Shown piece after piece: positions 5,522 through 12,779 of a DNA stretch of 13,532 nt (position 1 is the first letter of the stretch; every line of letters begins with the position of its first letter). This DNA is from Bryobacterales bacterium (GTDB lineage: Bacteria; Acidobacteriota; Terriglobia; Bryobacterales; Bryobacteraceae), in NCBI GenBank assembly GCA_003132865.1, contig PKYZ01000276.1, forward strand, positions 1 to 13,532, written 5' to 3'. The notes under the pieces are model-generated. The model ran no database searches, was not told where the DNA came from, and was given only the letters and a program-made list of their open reading frames with translations. Made by a program: the position numbers and the translations under genes.

Positions 5522-6889
5522 CCCCAGGCCGACGCTACGCAGCAACTCCTGAAAGCGCGGTTCCGTGCGCAACGCATCGAAGCGCGGCTCCACTCCCAGC
5601 CAGGTCAGCCAGACGTCGCGCTCCTCATACGCCCGGCCGAGCAATTCCAGCGCGCGCGCCCGATCTCCCAGGCCGGCATAGACCAAGCCCAGCCAATAAG
5701 GCGAGACATACCGGCGCTGGGACAAATTCTCCAGCTCGCCCAGTATCCCGGCGGCCTCTCCGGATTCCCCGGCGACGGCATGTACGTGCGCCAGAGCCGC
5801 CAGCACCGCCGGTTGATCGCCCGCACAGGTGCGTGCATTGCGCAATTCCACGATGGCATCCTCGGTCAGCCCCATCTGCGCATACGCCAGCCCGAGCGTA
5901 TATTGCGCCGCGCCGAACTTAGGCTCCATCGCCAGCACTTTCCAGGACTGTTCCGAGGCGCCCTGGAAATCCCGCGCCACATAAAGGCCCCACGCGACCC
6001 CCACGTTCACCATGGGCGACAAAGGATCGATTTCTTCCGACCGCCGCAGTTCGCGCAGCGCTTCGTCGGCTTTGCCCGTGGCCGCCAGATGCGCGCCGTA
6101 CGCCTGATGAATCATCGCGGCATTGGAGCTCAAAACCAGCGCGGTGAGATACTCCGCCTCCGCGCCGGCCCAATCCCATTCAAACAGCCTCTTCACGCTG
6201 GCGAGTGAAGCGTGCGCGTCACCCAAATCCTGCCTCGCGCGCAATGCGCTCAGCGCCATCTCTTTCGCGCGCGGATGGATCTCGCCCGGCGGCGCCATGT
6301 TCAGCAATGCGGACAGGCAATACGCGTCCGCCAGGCCCGCGAAGGCGAAGGCGCAGTTTGGATTTTGCGCCAAAGCGGCGTTGAAATGCGCCACGCCCTT
6401 GTGCAGATCCTCTTCGGTCAGCTTGTGGCAGAAATACCGTCCCTTCAGACAGTCTTGCGGGACGTCAGTGCCAACGCCGGCGCTGGCGGCAATCGAGCGA
6501 ACCAGTTGAATGCCAGCCTCCGCATGCGCCACCGCGCCGCCCACCTCTTCCACCGGCGCCATGAAACGATATCCGAGTCCCGTCCGCGTTTCGATGAAGC
6601 GCGCATTGCGCGAGGTATCGCCCAGCGCGCGCCGCAGAGCGTTCACCGCGGTATTCAGGCTGCGGTCGAAACTCACGTGCATGCCGGGCCAAAGAAGTTG
6701 CGCCAGATCGTTGCGCATCACCAGTTGGCCTGGTCTTTGCAACAGGAATTCGAGAATCTGAAACGGCTTGCGCTGCAGTTTGATGCGGATGCCGTGTTTG
6801 CGCAGTTCCCTGTTTTCGAGATCCACCTCGAAGGGTCCAAAACGTAGCTTCGGGCTGACACTCATGGATTTTGGCGCGGGAAATGACAT
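5516..6889 (-). CDS. Winged-helix (OmpR/CadC-type) transcriptional regulator with TPR domain
   Basis: 457 residues. Residues about 15-112 are a Trans_reg_C winged helix: FGPFEVDLENRELRKHG, then LQRKPFQILEFLL, the recognition-helix region SLNTAVNALRRALGD (77-91), and the wing ending TRTGLGYRF (101-109). Residues about 145-455 are helical TPR-like repeats, for example AHFNAALAQNPNCAFAFAGLADAY (167-190) and LLGRAYEERDVWLTWLGVEP to the end. No receiver domain and no transmembrane helix between the two parts is seen, so it is probably a soluble regulator whose TPR part binds a partner or ligand. The first Met is chosen because AAAGGG lies upstream, though 11 bases away; Met9 is an alternative. It is divergent from paralogue 2 and convergent with paralogue 1, and is likely to control one or both, and itself. 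Confidence 0.92.
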   Translation of the reverse strand: MSFPAPKSMSVSPKLRFGPFEVDLENRELRKHGIRIKLQRKPFQILEFLLQRPGQLVMRNDLAQLLWPGMHVSFDRSLNTAVNALRRALGDTSRNARFIETRTGLGYRFMAPVEEVGGAVAHAEAGIQLVRSIAASAGVGTDVPQDCLKGRYFCHKLTEEDLHKGVAHFNAALAQNPNCAFAFAGLADAYCLSALLNMAPPGEIHPRAKEMALSALRARQDLGDAHASLASVKRLFEWDWAGAEAEYLTALVLSSNAAMIHQAYGAHLAATGKADEALRELRRSEEIDPLSPMVNVGVAWGLYVARDFQGASEQSWKVLAMEPKFGAAQYTLGLAYAQMGLTEDAIVELRNARTCAGDQPAVLAALAHVHAVAGESGEAAGILGELENLSQRRYVSPYWLGLVYAGLGDRARALELLGRAYEERDVWLTWLGVEPRFDALRTEPRFQELLRSVGLGG

Positions 6890-6928
6890 GATCGGCTAAA
6901 CCCTTTCAAATCCGCTGCTTCTATCATC

Positions 6929-6940
6929 ACAAACAATTGA
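6929..6940 (+). promoter_or_regulatory. Shared 12-mer ACAAACAATTGA (copy 2), candidate operator
   Basis: An exact copy of 4880-4891 in the 154-bp divergent region between the regulator and paralogue 2. It lies 103 bp before the paralogue 2 start and 40 bp before the regulator start, where a bound protein could act on both. TTGACT (6937-6942) overlaps its right end and could be a -35 element, but no good -10 follows at 17 bp. Confidence 0.45.
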
Positions 6941-7043
6941 CTGCCTGCTGATAAGCATCGCGTATGGTCCGCGCATCTACAGCATAGACGAAACAACTGC
7001 CTCAAAGGGTTCACTTGGAGAGGCTCATTAAAGGAGAATAAGC

Positions 7044-7487
7044 ATGAACGTTCGGAAACAATTAACGATCGGCCTGGCGCTCATCGGTTTGGCGCTCGGC
7101 TTAACCACTGTGCGGGCCAACGCCCAATCAGTACTCAAGGGTACTTTCGAGCTGCCTGCTGCCGCGTATTGGGGAAACACGCTTCTGCAGCCCGGCCAGT
7201 ACACCATCTGGATGAGCACGGAGGTGCGGGACATCGCGCACGTGCCGGTCATCCATCTTAGCGGGGAAGGCATCAATGCAACTTTTCTCGCGATTGCCAA
7301 GCCGGCGCAGGAATCCGGGCGCAACTATCTGGACGTCGCCAACATCGACGGCACGTATGTCATTCGGGCATTCGATGCCGGCTCGATCGGCGAATCGTTC
7401 GCTTTTGGCGTGACCAAGAATGTCAAGAGCAAGGCGCTGCGCGCGAGCGCCGAACCGGCCATGGCGGTTCCGGTTTCTTCCGAGTAG
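7044..7487 (+). CDS. Small secreted protein of unknown function (paralogue 2)
   Basis: 147 residues with a Sec signal peptide: MNVRKQ, a hydrophobic core LTIGLALIGLALGL, cleavage near NAQ (26-28). The start is supported by AAGGAG 7 bases upstream, a better ribosome site than most genes here. The mature part repeats the pattern of paralogue 1: TFELPAAAYWGNTLLQPGQY, GEGINATF, GTYVIRAFDAG, and S-FAFGV. It lacks cysteines and membrane segments. A structural or cell-surface role is possible but not shown. The regulator starts divergently 154 bp away. A palindromic repeat begins on the base after the stop codon. Confidence 0.85.
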   Translation: MNVRKQLTIGLALIGLALGLTTVRANAQSVLKGTFELPAAAYWGNTLLQPGQYTIWMSTEVRDIAHVPVIHLSGEGINATFLAIAKPAQESGRNYLDVANIDGTYVIRAFDAGSIGESFAFGVTKNVKSKALRASAEPAMAVPVSSE

Positions 7488-7542
7488 GACAGGCCTCCTG
7501 GCCTGTCACATTTAGTCCCAAGGGCCCGGCCACGTAGCCGGG
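7488..7542. repeat. Palindromic repeat with CCTCC core (copy B)
   Basis: GACAGGCC and GGCCTGTC flank TCCT (7488-7507), beginning at the first base after the stop codon of paralogue 2. A second hairpin, CCCGGC and GCCGGG around CACGTA (7525-7542), follows 17 bp later. The first hairpin shares the central CCTCC with copies A and C but has different arms. A role in mRNA 3' end stability is possible. No T-run follows. Confidence 0.6.
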
Positions 7543-7566
7543 GAGTCCTCGTGCGAAACTGTTTTC

Positions 7567-8391
7567 ATGCGCTCGCCACACTACCATCTCGCGCAGGTCA
7601 ATATCGCGCGTATGCGCGCGCCCCTCGATTCGCCAGTGATGTCGGATTTCGCCGCCCAACTGTCGGCCGTAAATGCAGCCGCCGACCGTAGTCCGGGATT
7701 CGTGTGGAGGCTGGCGACAGCCGAAGGCGACGCCACCGCCGTGAGGGCTTACGACGACCCGCTCATCCTTTTCAATCTCTCCGTGTGGGAGTCGGTCGAA
7801 GCGTTGAGGGAATTTACGTACAATGGCGGTCATCTGGCTGCGTTCCGGGATCGCGCGCGGTGGTTCGAGCGGCCGGCCGAAGCGCATCTCGCGTTGTGGT
7901 GGATTCCGGCAGGCCACCTCCCGAGAGTTGACGAGGCCGTGGAGCGCCTCGCATTCCGCCGCGAACATGGCGATACTGCCGTAGCCTTCCCGCTCGCCCG
8001 GCCGTACCCAAAGCCGGACGAGCCATCCGCGGACCCCGTGGCCCCACCGGTCAATCTGGACCAGCGGCTGTTCGTATCTCGGACGAATACCCCGAACGGC
8101 GACGCCAATTGCGACACGCGCTTCCGCTACCGCCAGAGCGGCGCGCGAATCTGGGCCACTTACGGCGGAGGTCCCGTCCGCTTCGGCGCCCTGGTGGCGG
8201 TCGGCGATGGAGAAGGCCGCCTGGATATGCGCTATCACCATGTGGGTCCCGGCGGCGCGCTCCGTACAGGCGCTTGCATCGCAACTCCCGAGTTGCTATC
8301 CGATGGCCGCGTGCGCCTGACCGAAGAGTGGCATTGGACCAACGGCGATCGATCAAGGGGGCACTCGGTGGTGGAAGAGGTGCGCAGCTAG
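7567..8391 (+). CDS. DUF3291 domain fused to a small beta-barrel-like domain
   Basis: 274 residues, cytoplasmic (no signal peptide). Residues about 5-145 fit DUF3291, a dimeric alpha-beta barrel-like family: HYHLAQVNIARM (5-16), SPGFVWRLAT (42-51), LILFNLSVWESVEALREF (66-83), RARWFERP and AHLALWWIPAGHLP (96-119), and EAVERLAFRREHG. A proline-rich linker (about 143-161) follows. Residues about 163-271 resemble free-standing proteins of about 110 residues, often mislabelled N-acetylglutamate synthase: NLDQRLFVSRTNTPNGDANC, FRYRQSGARIWATYGGG, GRLDMRYHHVGPGG, ACIATPELLSDGRVRLTEEW. That name should not be read as an activity. No clear ribosome binding site is seen, but the start is fixed by the domain edge. 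Ligand and role are unknown. Confidence 0.8.
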   Translation: MRSPHYHLAQVNIARMRAPLDSPVMSDFAAQLSAVNAAADRSPGFVWRLATAEGDATAVRAYDDPLILFNLSVWESVEALREFTYNGGHLAAFRDRARWFERPAEAHLALWWIPAGHLPRVDEAVERLAFRREHGDTAVAFPLARPYPKPDEPSADPVAPPVNLDQRLFVSRTNTPNGDANCDTRFRYRQSGARIWATYGGGPVRFGALVAVGDGEGRLDMRYHHVGPGGALRTGACIATPELLSDGRVRLTEEWHWTNGDRSRGHSVVEEVRS

Positions 8392-8416
8392 AAGCTAGAG
8401 GACCTCGCGCGCGAGT

Positions 8417-8772
8417 TCAGAACCCATAAATCACCAGGCTGGGTAGAAGGCAGATGCGGTCCTGGACATCTTCCCGTTCCGCGGCTCGCAAAGCAGCGGC
8501 AAGAGATCGATTGCGTCCGCGATGGGCAGGCGCGGGGGAATCAGAATCACCCCGGGCGAAGTGGTCCCCGCGACCATCGTGCGCAGGTGATTGATTGGGC
8601 ATCGTCCTCCCACTCGGCCCTCTTGTGCCGCCACCGCCAGAACACTCGGATCTTTCAGACCTTCGAGCGGAACTTCCTCAGCTCGCTTGAAATCGATCTT
8701 GGAGCTGCGCCGAACCACGCCGGCGACGATCGCCGACTTCAAATCGGCATCGGCAAGCAGGCGGACGATCAC
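8417..8772 (-). pseudogene. Broken DUF5615 PIN-like toxin
   Basis: The reading starts at GTG 8772-8770, overlapping the antitoxin stop as GTGA, the usual coupled arrangement. The N-terminal part fits DUF5615: VIVRLLADADLK, then AEEVPLEGLKDPSVLAVAAQEGRV. After that the text is damaged. At about 8606-8610 the segment expected to read like VSHD..T is missing (roughly 16 bp lost). At 8589-8596 GATT is duplicated in tandem, which restores the frame in time for LRTMVAGTTSPGVILIPPRLPIADAI. Around 8490-8512 the frame is lost again: the expected C terminus, with EREDVQDRICLLP, continues in another frame to a stop at 8417, while the original frame stops at 8431. The lost segment holds conserved acidic residues, so nuclease activity is very unlikely. 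Confidence 0.75.
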
Positions 8773-9098
8773 GTGCGCTCGGCAAACAAGCGCGACCGCG
8801 CAAGATCGATCTTCTTCTGAAGCTCCTCGCCGGGCGGTTGACCCTTCTGCTCCAACTCTTCCCACTTCCTGTTGAGTCGCTGCAGATATGCCTCCCATTC
8901 CTCCGGGTGGTTCAGATAGAATGCAACGCTTCCATACACCTGCGCGAGCGAAAGCGATGGGAAATCCTGCCGGATGGTTTCCGGTGACGCCCCATCGCGG
9001 AACTCGTGAATGATCGAGGCCAAAGAGACCCAGCTCCCGGCAACGTAGAAATCGCCCTCCCGCTCCTCAACGTATTCGCGCAAAGCGCGGCCAAGCAC
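8769..9098 (-). CDS. DUF433 family antitoxin
   Basis: 109 residues, GTG start at 9098-9096; an in-frame stop lies five codons upstream, so little choice remains. The opening LGRALREYVEEREGDFYVAG (2-21), SWVSLASIIHEFRDGASPETI (22-42) and FPSLSLAQVYGSVAFYL (46-62) are typical of DUF433, a small helix-turn-helix-like domain. The last 40 residues are charged and helical and would wrap the toxin. DUF433 and DUF5615 usually form a VapBC-like pair in which the antitoxin represses its own operon. Here the antitoxin is intact while the toxin is broken. It is transcribed divergently from recO with 26 bp between starts, so the promoters must overlap. Confidence 0.85.
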   Translation of the reverse strand: MLGRALREYVEEREGDFYVAGSWVSLASIIHEFRDGASPETIRQDFPSLSLAQVYGSVAFYLNHPEEWEAYLQRLNRKWEELEQKGQPPGEELQKKIDLARSRLFAERT

Positions 9099-9100
9099 GA

Positions 9101-9109
9101 TGTGATACT
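9101..9109 (+). promoter_or_regulatory. Candidate extended -10 for recO
   Basis: TGTGATACT fits an extended -10 (TG, one base, then GATACT). The recO start codon lies 16 bases after it, leaving a very short or no leader, and no Shine-Dalgarno sequence is present. No good -35 is visible. This would read out of the 26-bp gap shared with the antitoxin gene. Confidence 0.3.
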
Positions 9110-9124
9110 CTTAAATTTCCACAT

Positions 9125-9901
9125 GTGCCGGCTCGAGTGAGCGAATCCTTCGTGCTCCGAAGTTACCCCTTCAAGGAAGCGGACCTCGTCGTCAGCTTTC
9201 TGACTCGCGACCAGGGGAAGCTGCGCGGCGTGGCCAAGCGGGCGCGCCGTCCGAAGAGCGCGTTCGGCGCCGGATTGGAACGGCTCTCGCAAGTGCGCAT
9301 GTCGTATTTCCAACGCGAGACCAGGGAACTGGTGAACCTGGATTCCTGCGAACTGCTGGTTTCCCAATTCCGGCTGCTGTCGGATTACCGGGCGGCCGTG
9401 GCGCTGGATTATTTCGCGGAAGTTACAGATCAGTTACTGCCGCCGGCCGAACCGAACGACCGGTTCTTCCGCCTGCTGATCACGGTGCTGGAACACATGC
9501 GCGCCCCCGATTCCGCTGAGCCGGGGGGCGTGTGGCGCGCCGTAACGTACTTCAGCTTGTGGGCGGTGCGGCTTTCGGGTTTTCTGCCCGATCTGAATGT
9601 TTGCCTGAGTTGCGGCAGCCTGCTCGCCGACCACGAGACACGCGAGCGGGCGTTTTTCATCCGCGGCCGGGACGGATTGTTGTGCGGCGAATGCCGCCGG
9701 ACAGCGGGCGCGGATAGTTGGGAATTGAGCTTGGAATCGAGGGCGATGGCGGAAGAGATGTTGCGCAAGCCGGTCGCGCAAATCGCCCAGACGGGCTGGG
9801 CGCGCGAGACGTGCGGCGACCTGCGCCGCTTCCTGGTCCAGCAGATCGAGCAACACATCGAGCGCAAGCTGATAACGCCGCCCGTCCTCGAAGCCGAATA
9901 A
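9125..9901 (+). CDS. recO: DNA repair protein RecO
   Basis: RecO anneals single strands and, with RecR, loads RecA onto SSB-coated DNA. 258 residues, close to the family norm. The N-terminal OB-fold is about 5-85: SESFVLRSYPFKEADLVVSF, LTRDQGKLRGVAKRARRPKS (typical basic loop), and GAGLERLSQV. A helical C-terminal domain follows (DYRAAVALDYFAEV). The zinc site is C160-x2-C163 and C187-x2-C190, complete. The GTG start at 9125 is used, and an ATG at 9123 is in another frame. It is first in a run with glyQ 3 bp after its stop. No lesion was seen. Confidence 0.95.
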   Translation: MPARVSESFVLRSYPFKEADLVVSFLTRDQGKLRGVAKRARRPKSAFGAGLERLSQVRMSYFQRETRELVNLDSCELLVSQFRLLSDYRAAVALDYFAEVTDQLLPPAEPNDRFFRLLITVLEHMRAPDSAEPGGVWRAVTYFSLWAVRLSGFLPDLNVCLSCGSLLADHETRERAFFIRGRDGLLCGECRRTAGADSWELSLESRAMAEEMLRKPVAQIAQTGWARETCGDLRRFLVQQIEQHIERKLITPPVLEAE

Positions 9902-9904
9902 ACG

Positions 9905-10798
9905 ATGGAGTCATTTCAAGAAATCATTTTCAAGCTGAAACAGTACTGGGCCCAGCGCGGCTGCATCATTCAAGAGCCTTACGACGTGGAAGTGGGCGCG
10001 GGCACCATGTGCCCGGAGACTTTCCTGCGCGTGCTGGGGCCGCGGCCCTACCGCGTGGCATACGTCCAGCCCAGCCGCCGGCCGGCCGACGGTCGCTATG
10101 GCGAGAATCCCAACCGGCTCTACAAGCACTCCCAATTGCAGGTGATTCTCAAGCCGTCGCCCAACGATGTCATCGAGCAGTATCTGGGCAGCCTGGAAGC
10201 GGTCGGCATCGACCTCACCCAACACGACATCAAGTTCGAGGAAGACAACTGGGAAGCGCCTACGCTGGGCGCTTGGGGCATCGGTTGGCAGGTGATGCTC
10301 GACGGTCTGGAGATCACCCAGTTCACTTACTTTCAGCAGTGCGGCGGCATCGACCTGGATGTGGTGCCCGCCGAGCTGACCTACGGACTCGAACGGCTCG
10401 CGGCTTTCCTGCAGGTGAAGGATAGCGTCTACGACATCGAGTGGGCGCCCGGTTTCAGCTACGGCGATGTGCGCCTGCAGGACGAGTTGCAGTATTCGGT
10501 TTACAACTTCGAGATGGCCGAAGTGGATACGCTCTGGAAGCTGTTCGACCTGCACGAAGGCGAGGCCGCGCGGCTGCTGGCGGCGTATCCGAAATCCACG
10601 CAGGAGGCAATGCAGAAGGCGCGCTTCCCGCTGCTGCCCGCATACGACCAAGTGCTGAAATGCTCGAACTTGTTTAACACGCTCGATTCGCGCGGCGCGA
10701 TCAGCGTGACGGAGCGGGTCGGCGTGATCCAGCGCGTGCGCAAGCTGGCGGTCGGAGTCGCGCAGGCTTGGGTCGATCAGCAGGGAGAGCAACAATGA
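9905..10798 (+). CDS. glyQ: Glycyl-tRNA synthetase alpha subunit
   Basis: The alpha chain of the bacterial alpha2-beta2 glycyl-tRNA synthetase carries the class II active site for glycine activation. 297 residues, normal length. Seen: [31 protein letters not shown] at the N terminus; the strongly conserved [20 protein letters not shown] (56-75) with [10 protein letters not shown]; then [20 protein letters not shown] (113-132), [16 protein letters not shown], and the motif 3-like [12 protein letters not shown] (157-168). The start is 3 bp after recO with no visible Shine-Dalgarno sequence, so translation may depend on recO. The stop overlaps the glyS start as ATGA. Confidence 0.98.
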   Translation: MESFQEIIFKLKQYWAQRGCIIQEPYDVEVGAGTMCPETFLRVLGPRPYRVAYVQPSRRPADGRYGENPNRLYKHSQLQVILKPSPNDVIEQYLGSLEAVGIDLTQHDIKFEEDNWEAPTLGAWGIGWQVMLDGLEITQFTYFQQCGGIDLDVVPAELTYGLERLAAFLQVKDSVYDIEWAPGFSYGDVRLQDELQYSVYNFEMAEVDTLWKLFDLHEGEAARLLAAYPKSTQEAMQKARFPLLPAYDQVLKCSNLFNTLDSRGAISVTERVGVIQRVRKLAVGVAQAWVDQQGEQQ

Positions 10799-12768
10799 GC
10801 CTGCCTTTGCTGCTCGAAATCGGCACGGAGGAGATCCCGGACTGGATGATTCCAGGCGCCCTGGAAAGCCTGGGCGCGCTGTTCGCGGGTCTCAATATTC
10901 CGTCCTCGGACGTAAAGCTGGATGCCACGCCGCGCCGCCTGGTCCTGCGCGCACTGGGCCTTCCCGAGCGCCTGCCCGACACCGAAGAGCGGGTAATGGG
11001 TCCGCCGCGCGCGGCGAATCCCAAAGCCGTGGAAGGCTTCGCCCGAAAGCTAGGCGTGCGGCCTGAGGACCTCGCCGTCGAAACCACCGGCAAGGGCGAA
11101 TATTACACATATCTGCGCAAGGTTGCAGGGCGCAAGATGATCGACATTCTGGCCGAAGCGCTGCCCGCCATCGTTCTGAAGATCACGTTTCCAAAAACCA
11201 TGTACTGGACGGGCAAAAGCGGCCCGCGCTTCATCCGCCCAATTCGTTGGATAGTGGCGCTGCTAGGCGGCGAGGTGGTTCCCTTCGATCTAGCCGGCGT
11301 CCACTCCAGTAACGAAACAACCGGCCACCGCCGACTGAGCAAAGTGGGGCAGCGCCGTGCGCTGCAGCCGGCCTCCCAGGCCGGCTCTCCAATCACCATC
11401 GAAAACTACGAACAAACGCTCCGCGACAACTTCGTAATCCTCTCCGCCGACGAACGCCGCCGCAAAATCGAAGACGGCATCGCCGCCCTAGGCGTGCATC
11501 TGAAGCCCGACGCGTCCCTGCTCGAAACGCTCGTCTACCTCACCGAATACCCCACGCCCATCGTGGGCGAATTCGATCCGCAATTCCTCGAACTGCCCGA
11601 AGAAGTCCTCATCACCGTGATGCGCCACCACCAGAAATACTTCTCGGTGGAAGACGGATCCGGCCACCTCGCGCCTCGGTTCGTGGCCGTAATGAACACC
11701 AACGCCGATCCCGAAGGCCTGGTCCGCCGCGGCAACGAGCGCGTGCTGCGCGCCCGCTTCAACGATGCGCGATTCTTCTGGCAAGCCGACCAGCGTAAAA
11801 CGCTGGCGGACCGCGTGGCAGACCTGGCCCACGTAACCTTCCAGGCGAAGCTCGGGTCGTATCTGGAGAAGACGGAGCGGGTGGCGGCCCTGGTGAAAAG
11901 ACTTGGCGGTGACGAACACGCCCAGCGCGCCGCGCGCCTCGCCAAGTGCGATCTCACCACTGAATTGGTGAAGGAATTCACCGAGTTGCAAGGCGTAATC
12001 GGCGGCCTCTACGCGCGCGCGCAGGGCGAGCCGGATGAGGTCTGGCAGGCCATCTACGATCATTACAAGCCGGAGAGCATGGAAGATTCCATCCCGCGCC
12101 ACACAACCGGGCAACTGGTCTCCCTCGCCGACAAACTGGACACGCTCCGCGAATGCTTTCGCATCGGCATGGCGCCCACAGGCTCCCGCGATCCGTTCGC
12201 GCTACGGCGGGCGGCCCAGGGAGTAGTGAAGATCGCGGTCGAGGGGGGCTTGTCCCTGCCGTTGCTCAGCCTGATCGGCGGCGATCCGCAACTCGCCGAA
12301 TTCTTTGAAGAGCGCGTCAAGTTCTACTTCCGCGATGTGCGCGGCTTCGCCTACGACGAGGTCAACGCCGCTATAGCCGCCGGCTGGAGCGATCTGCCAG
12401 AACTGGAAGCGCGCCTGCTGCGCCTGCAAAAGATCCGGCCCACGCCGGATTTCGAGCCGCTCGCCGCCAGCTTCAAGCGCATCAAGAACATTCTGCGCCA
12501 AGCCGGGTTTTCCGGCGGCCCCTTCACCCCCAGCCTGCTGGAGCCTGGCCCCGAAAGCGATTTGTTTGATGAGATCAATCGGGCCTCCGGGCAACCAATT
12601 GAAACCGTGATCGGAGCGCTGCGGCCCAAAGTGGACCTGTTTTTCGACAAAGTGCTGGTGAACGCGCCGGACCCGGCCGTCCGGGCCAATCGCCTCGCCA
12701 TGCTCGATGGCCTGCTGGAACAGTTTCGAACGTTTGCCGATTTTTCGGAGATTGTCACGAACTCATAA
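10795..12768 (+). CDS. glyS: Glycyl-tRNA synthetase beta subunit, with in-frame repeat insertion
   Basis: The beta chain binds tRNA-Gly and is needed for aminoacylation. 657 residues. The ATG at 10795 is chosen because [15 protein letters not shown] is the family N terminus and overlaps the glyQ stop; an upstream start at 10768 would add nine unrelated residues. Seen: [10 protein letters not shown] (6-15), TPRRLV (45-50), FPKTMYW plus [12 protein letters not shown] (132-156), the HD-like VMRHHQKYF near the middle, [16 protein letters not shown], and a C-terminal DALR-like anticodon-binding domain. Residues about 184-198 ([15 protein letters not shown]) do not belong to the family pattern: they lie between GHRRLSK and PITIENY and are encoded by a palindromic repeat (see 11344-11388). 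The insertion keeps the frame, so the protein is presumably functional. Confidence 0.97.
   Translation: MSLPLLLEIGTEEIPDWMIPGALESLGALFAGLNIPSSDVKLDATPRRLVLRALGLPERLPDTEERVMGPPRAANPKAVEGFARKLGVRPEDLAVETTGKGEYYTYLRKVAGRKMIDILAEALPAIVLKITFPKTMYWTGKSGPRFIRPIRWIVALLGGEVVPFDLAGVHSSNETTGHRRLSKVGQRRALQPASQAGSPITIENYEQTLRDNFVILSADERRRKIEDGIAALGVHLKPDASLLETLVYLTEYPTPIVGEFDPQFLELPEEVLITVMRHHQKYFSVEDGSGHLAPRFVAVMNTNADPEGLVRRGNERVLRARFNDARFFWQADQRKTLADRVADLAHVTFQAKLGSYLEKTERVAALVKRLGGDEHAQRAARLAKCDLTTELVKEFTELQGVIGGLYARAQGEPDEVWQAIYDHYKPESMEDSIPRHTTGQLVSLADKLDTLRECFRIGMAPTGSRDPFALRRAAQGVVKIAVEGGLSLPLLSLIGGDPQLAEFFEERVKFYFRDVRGFAYDEVNAAIAAGWSDLPELEARLLRLQKIRPTPDFEPLAASFKRIKNILRQAGFSGGPFTPSLLEPGPESDLFDEINRASGQPIETVIGALRPKVDLFFDKVLVNAPDPAVRANRLAMLDGLLEQFRTFADFSEIVTNS
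11344..11388. repeat. Palindromic repeat inside glyS (copy C)
   Basis: A 45-bp stretch starting with the head GTGGGGCAG shared with copy A. It has two hairpins: GCAGCGC / CGT / GCGCTGC (11349-11365), and 9-bp arms AGCCGGCCT and AGGCCGGCT around CCC (11366-11386). The second has the CCTCC centre of the other copies. The length is a multiple of three and no stop codon arises in the glyS frame. It codes about 15 residues absent from the usual GlyS pattern at this point. Confidence 0.7.
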
Positions 12769-12772
12769 GGAG
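12767..12772 (+). promoter_or_regulatory. Strong Shine-Dalgarno for ppdK overlapping the glyS stop
   Basis: AAGGAG overlaps the last two bases of the glyS TAA and sits 7 bases before the ppdK ATG. Most genes in the window lack such a site, so ppdK is set for efficient translation within the operon. Confidence 0.75.
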
Positions 12773-12779
12773 AAGATTA

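Noticed and set aside
8404..8415. Self-complementary CTCGCGCGCGAG after the DUF3291 gene as a terminator
   Set aside because: No loop and no T-run; a CG alternation in GC-rich DNA easily gives such a palindrome.
8431..8898. A single 155-residue minus-strand protein covering the toxin
   Set aside because: The part upstream of 8772 is out of frame inside the DUF433 gene; the coupled GTG at 8772 is the natural start.
10768..10794. Upstream start for glyS
   Set aside because: It adds nine non-family residues; the ATG at 10795 overlaps the glyQ stop and begins the known N terminus.
9911..10795. 294-codon minus-strand frame opposite glyQ
   Set aside because: It mirrors the whole of glyQ, which is a certain gene; the translation has no recognisable family.
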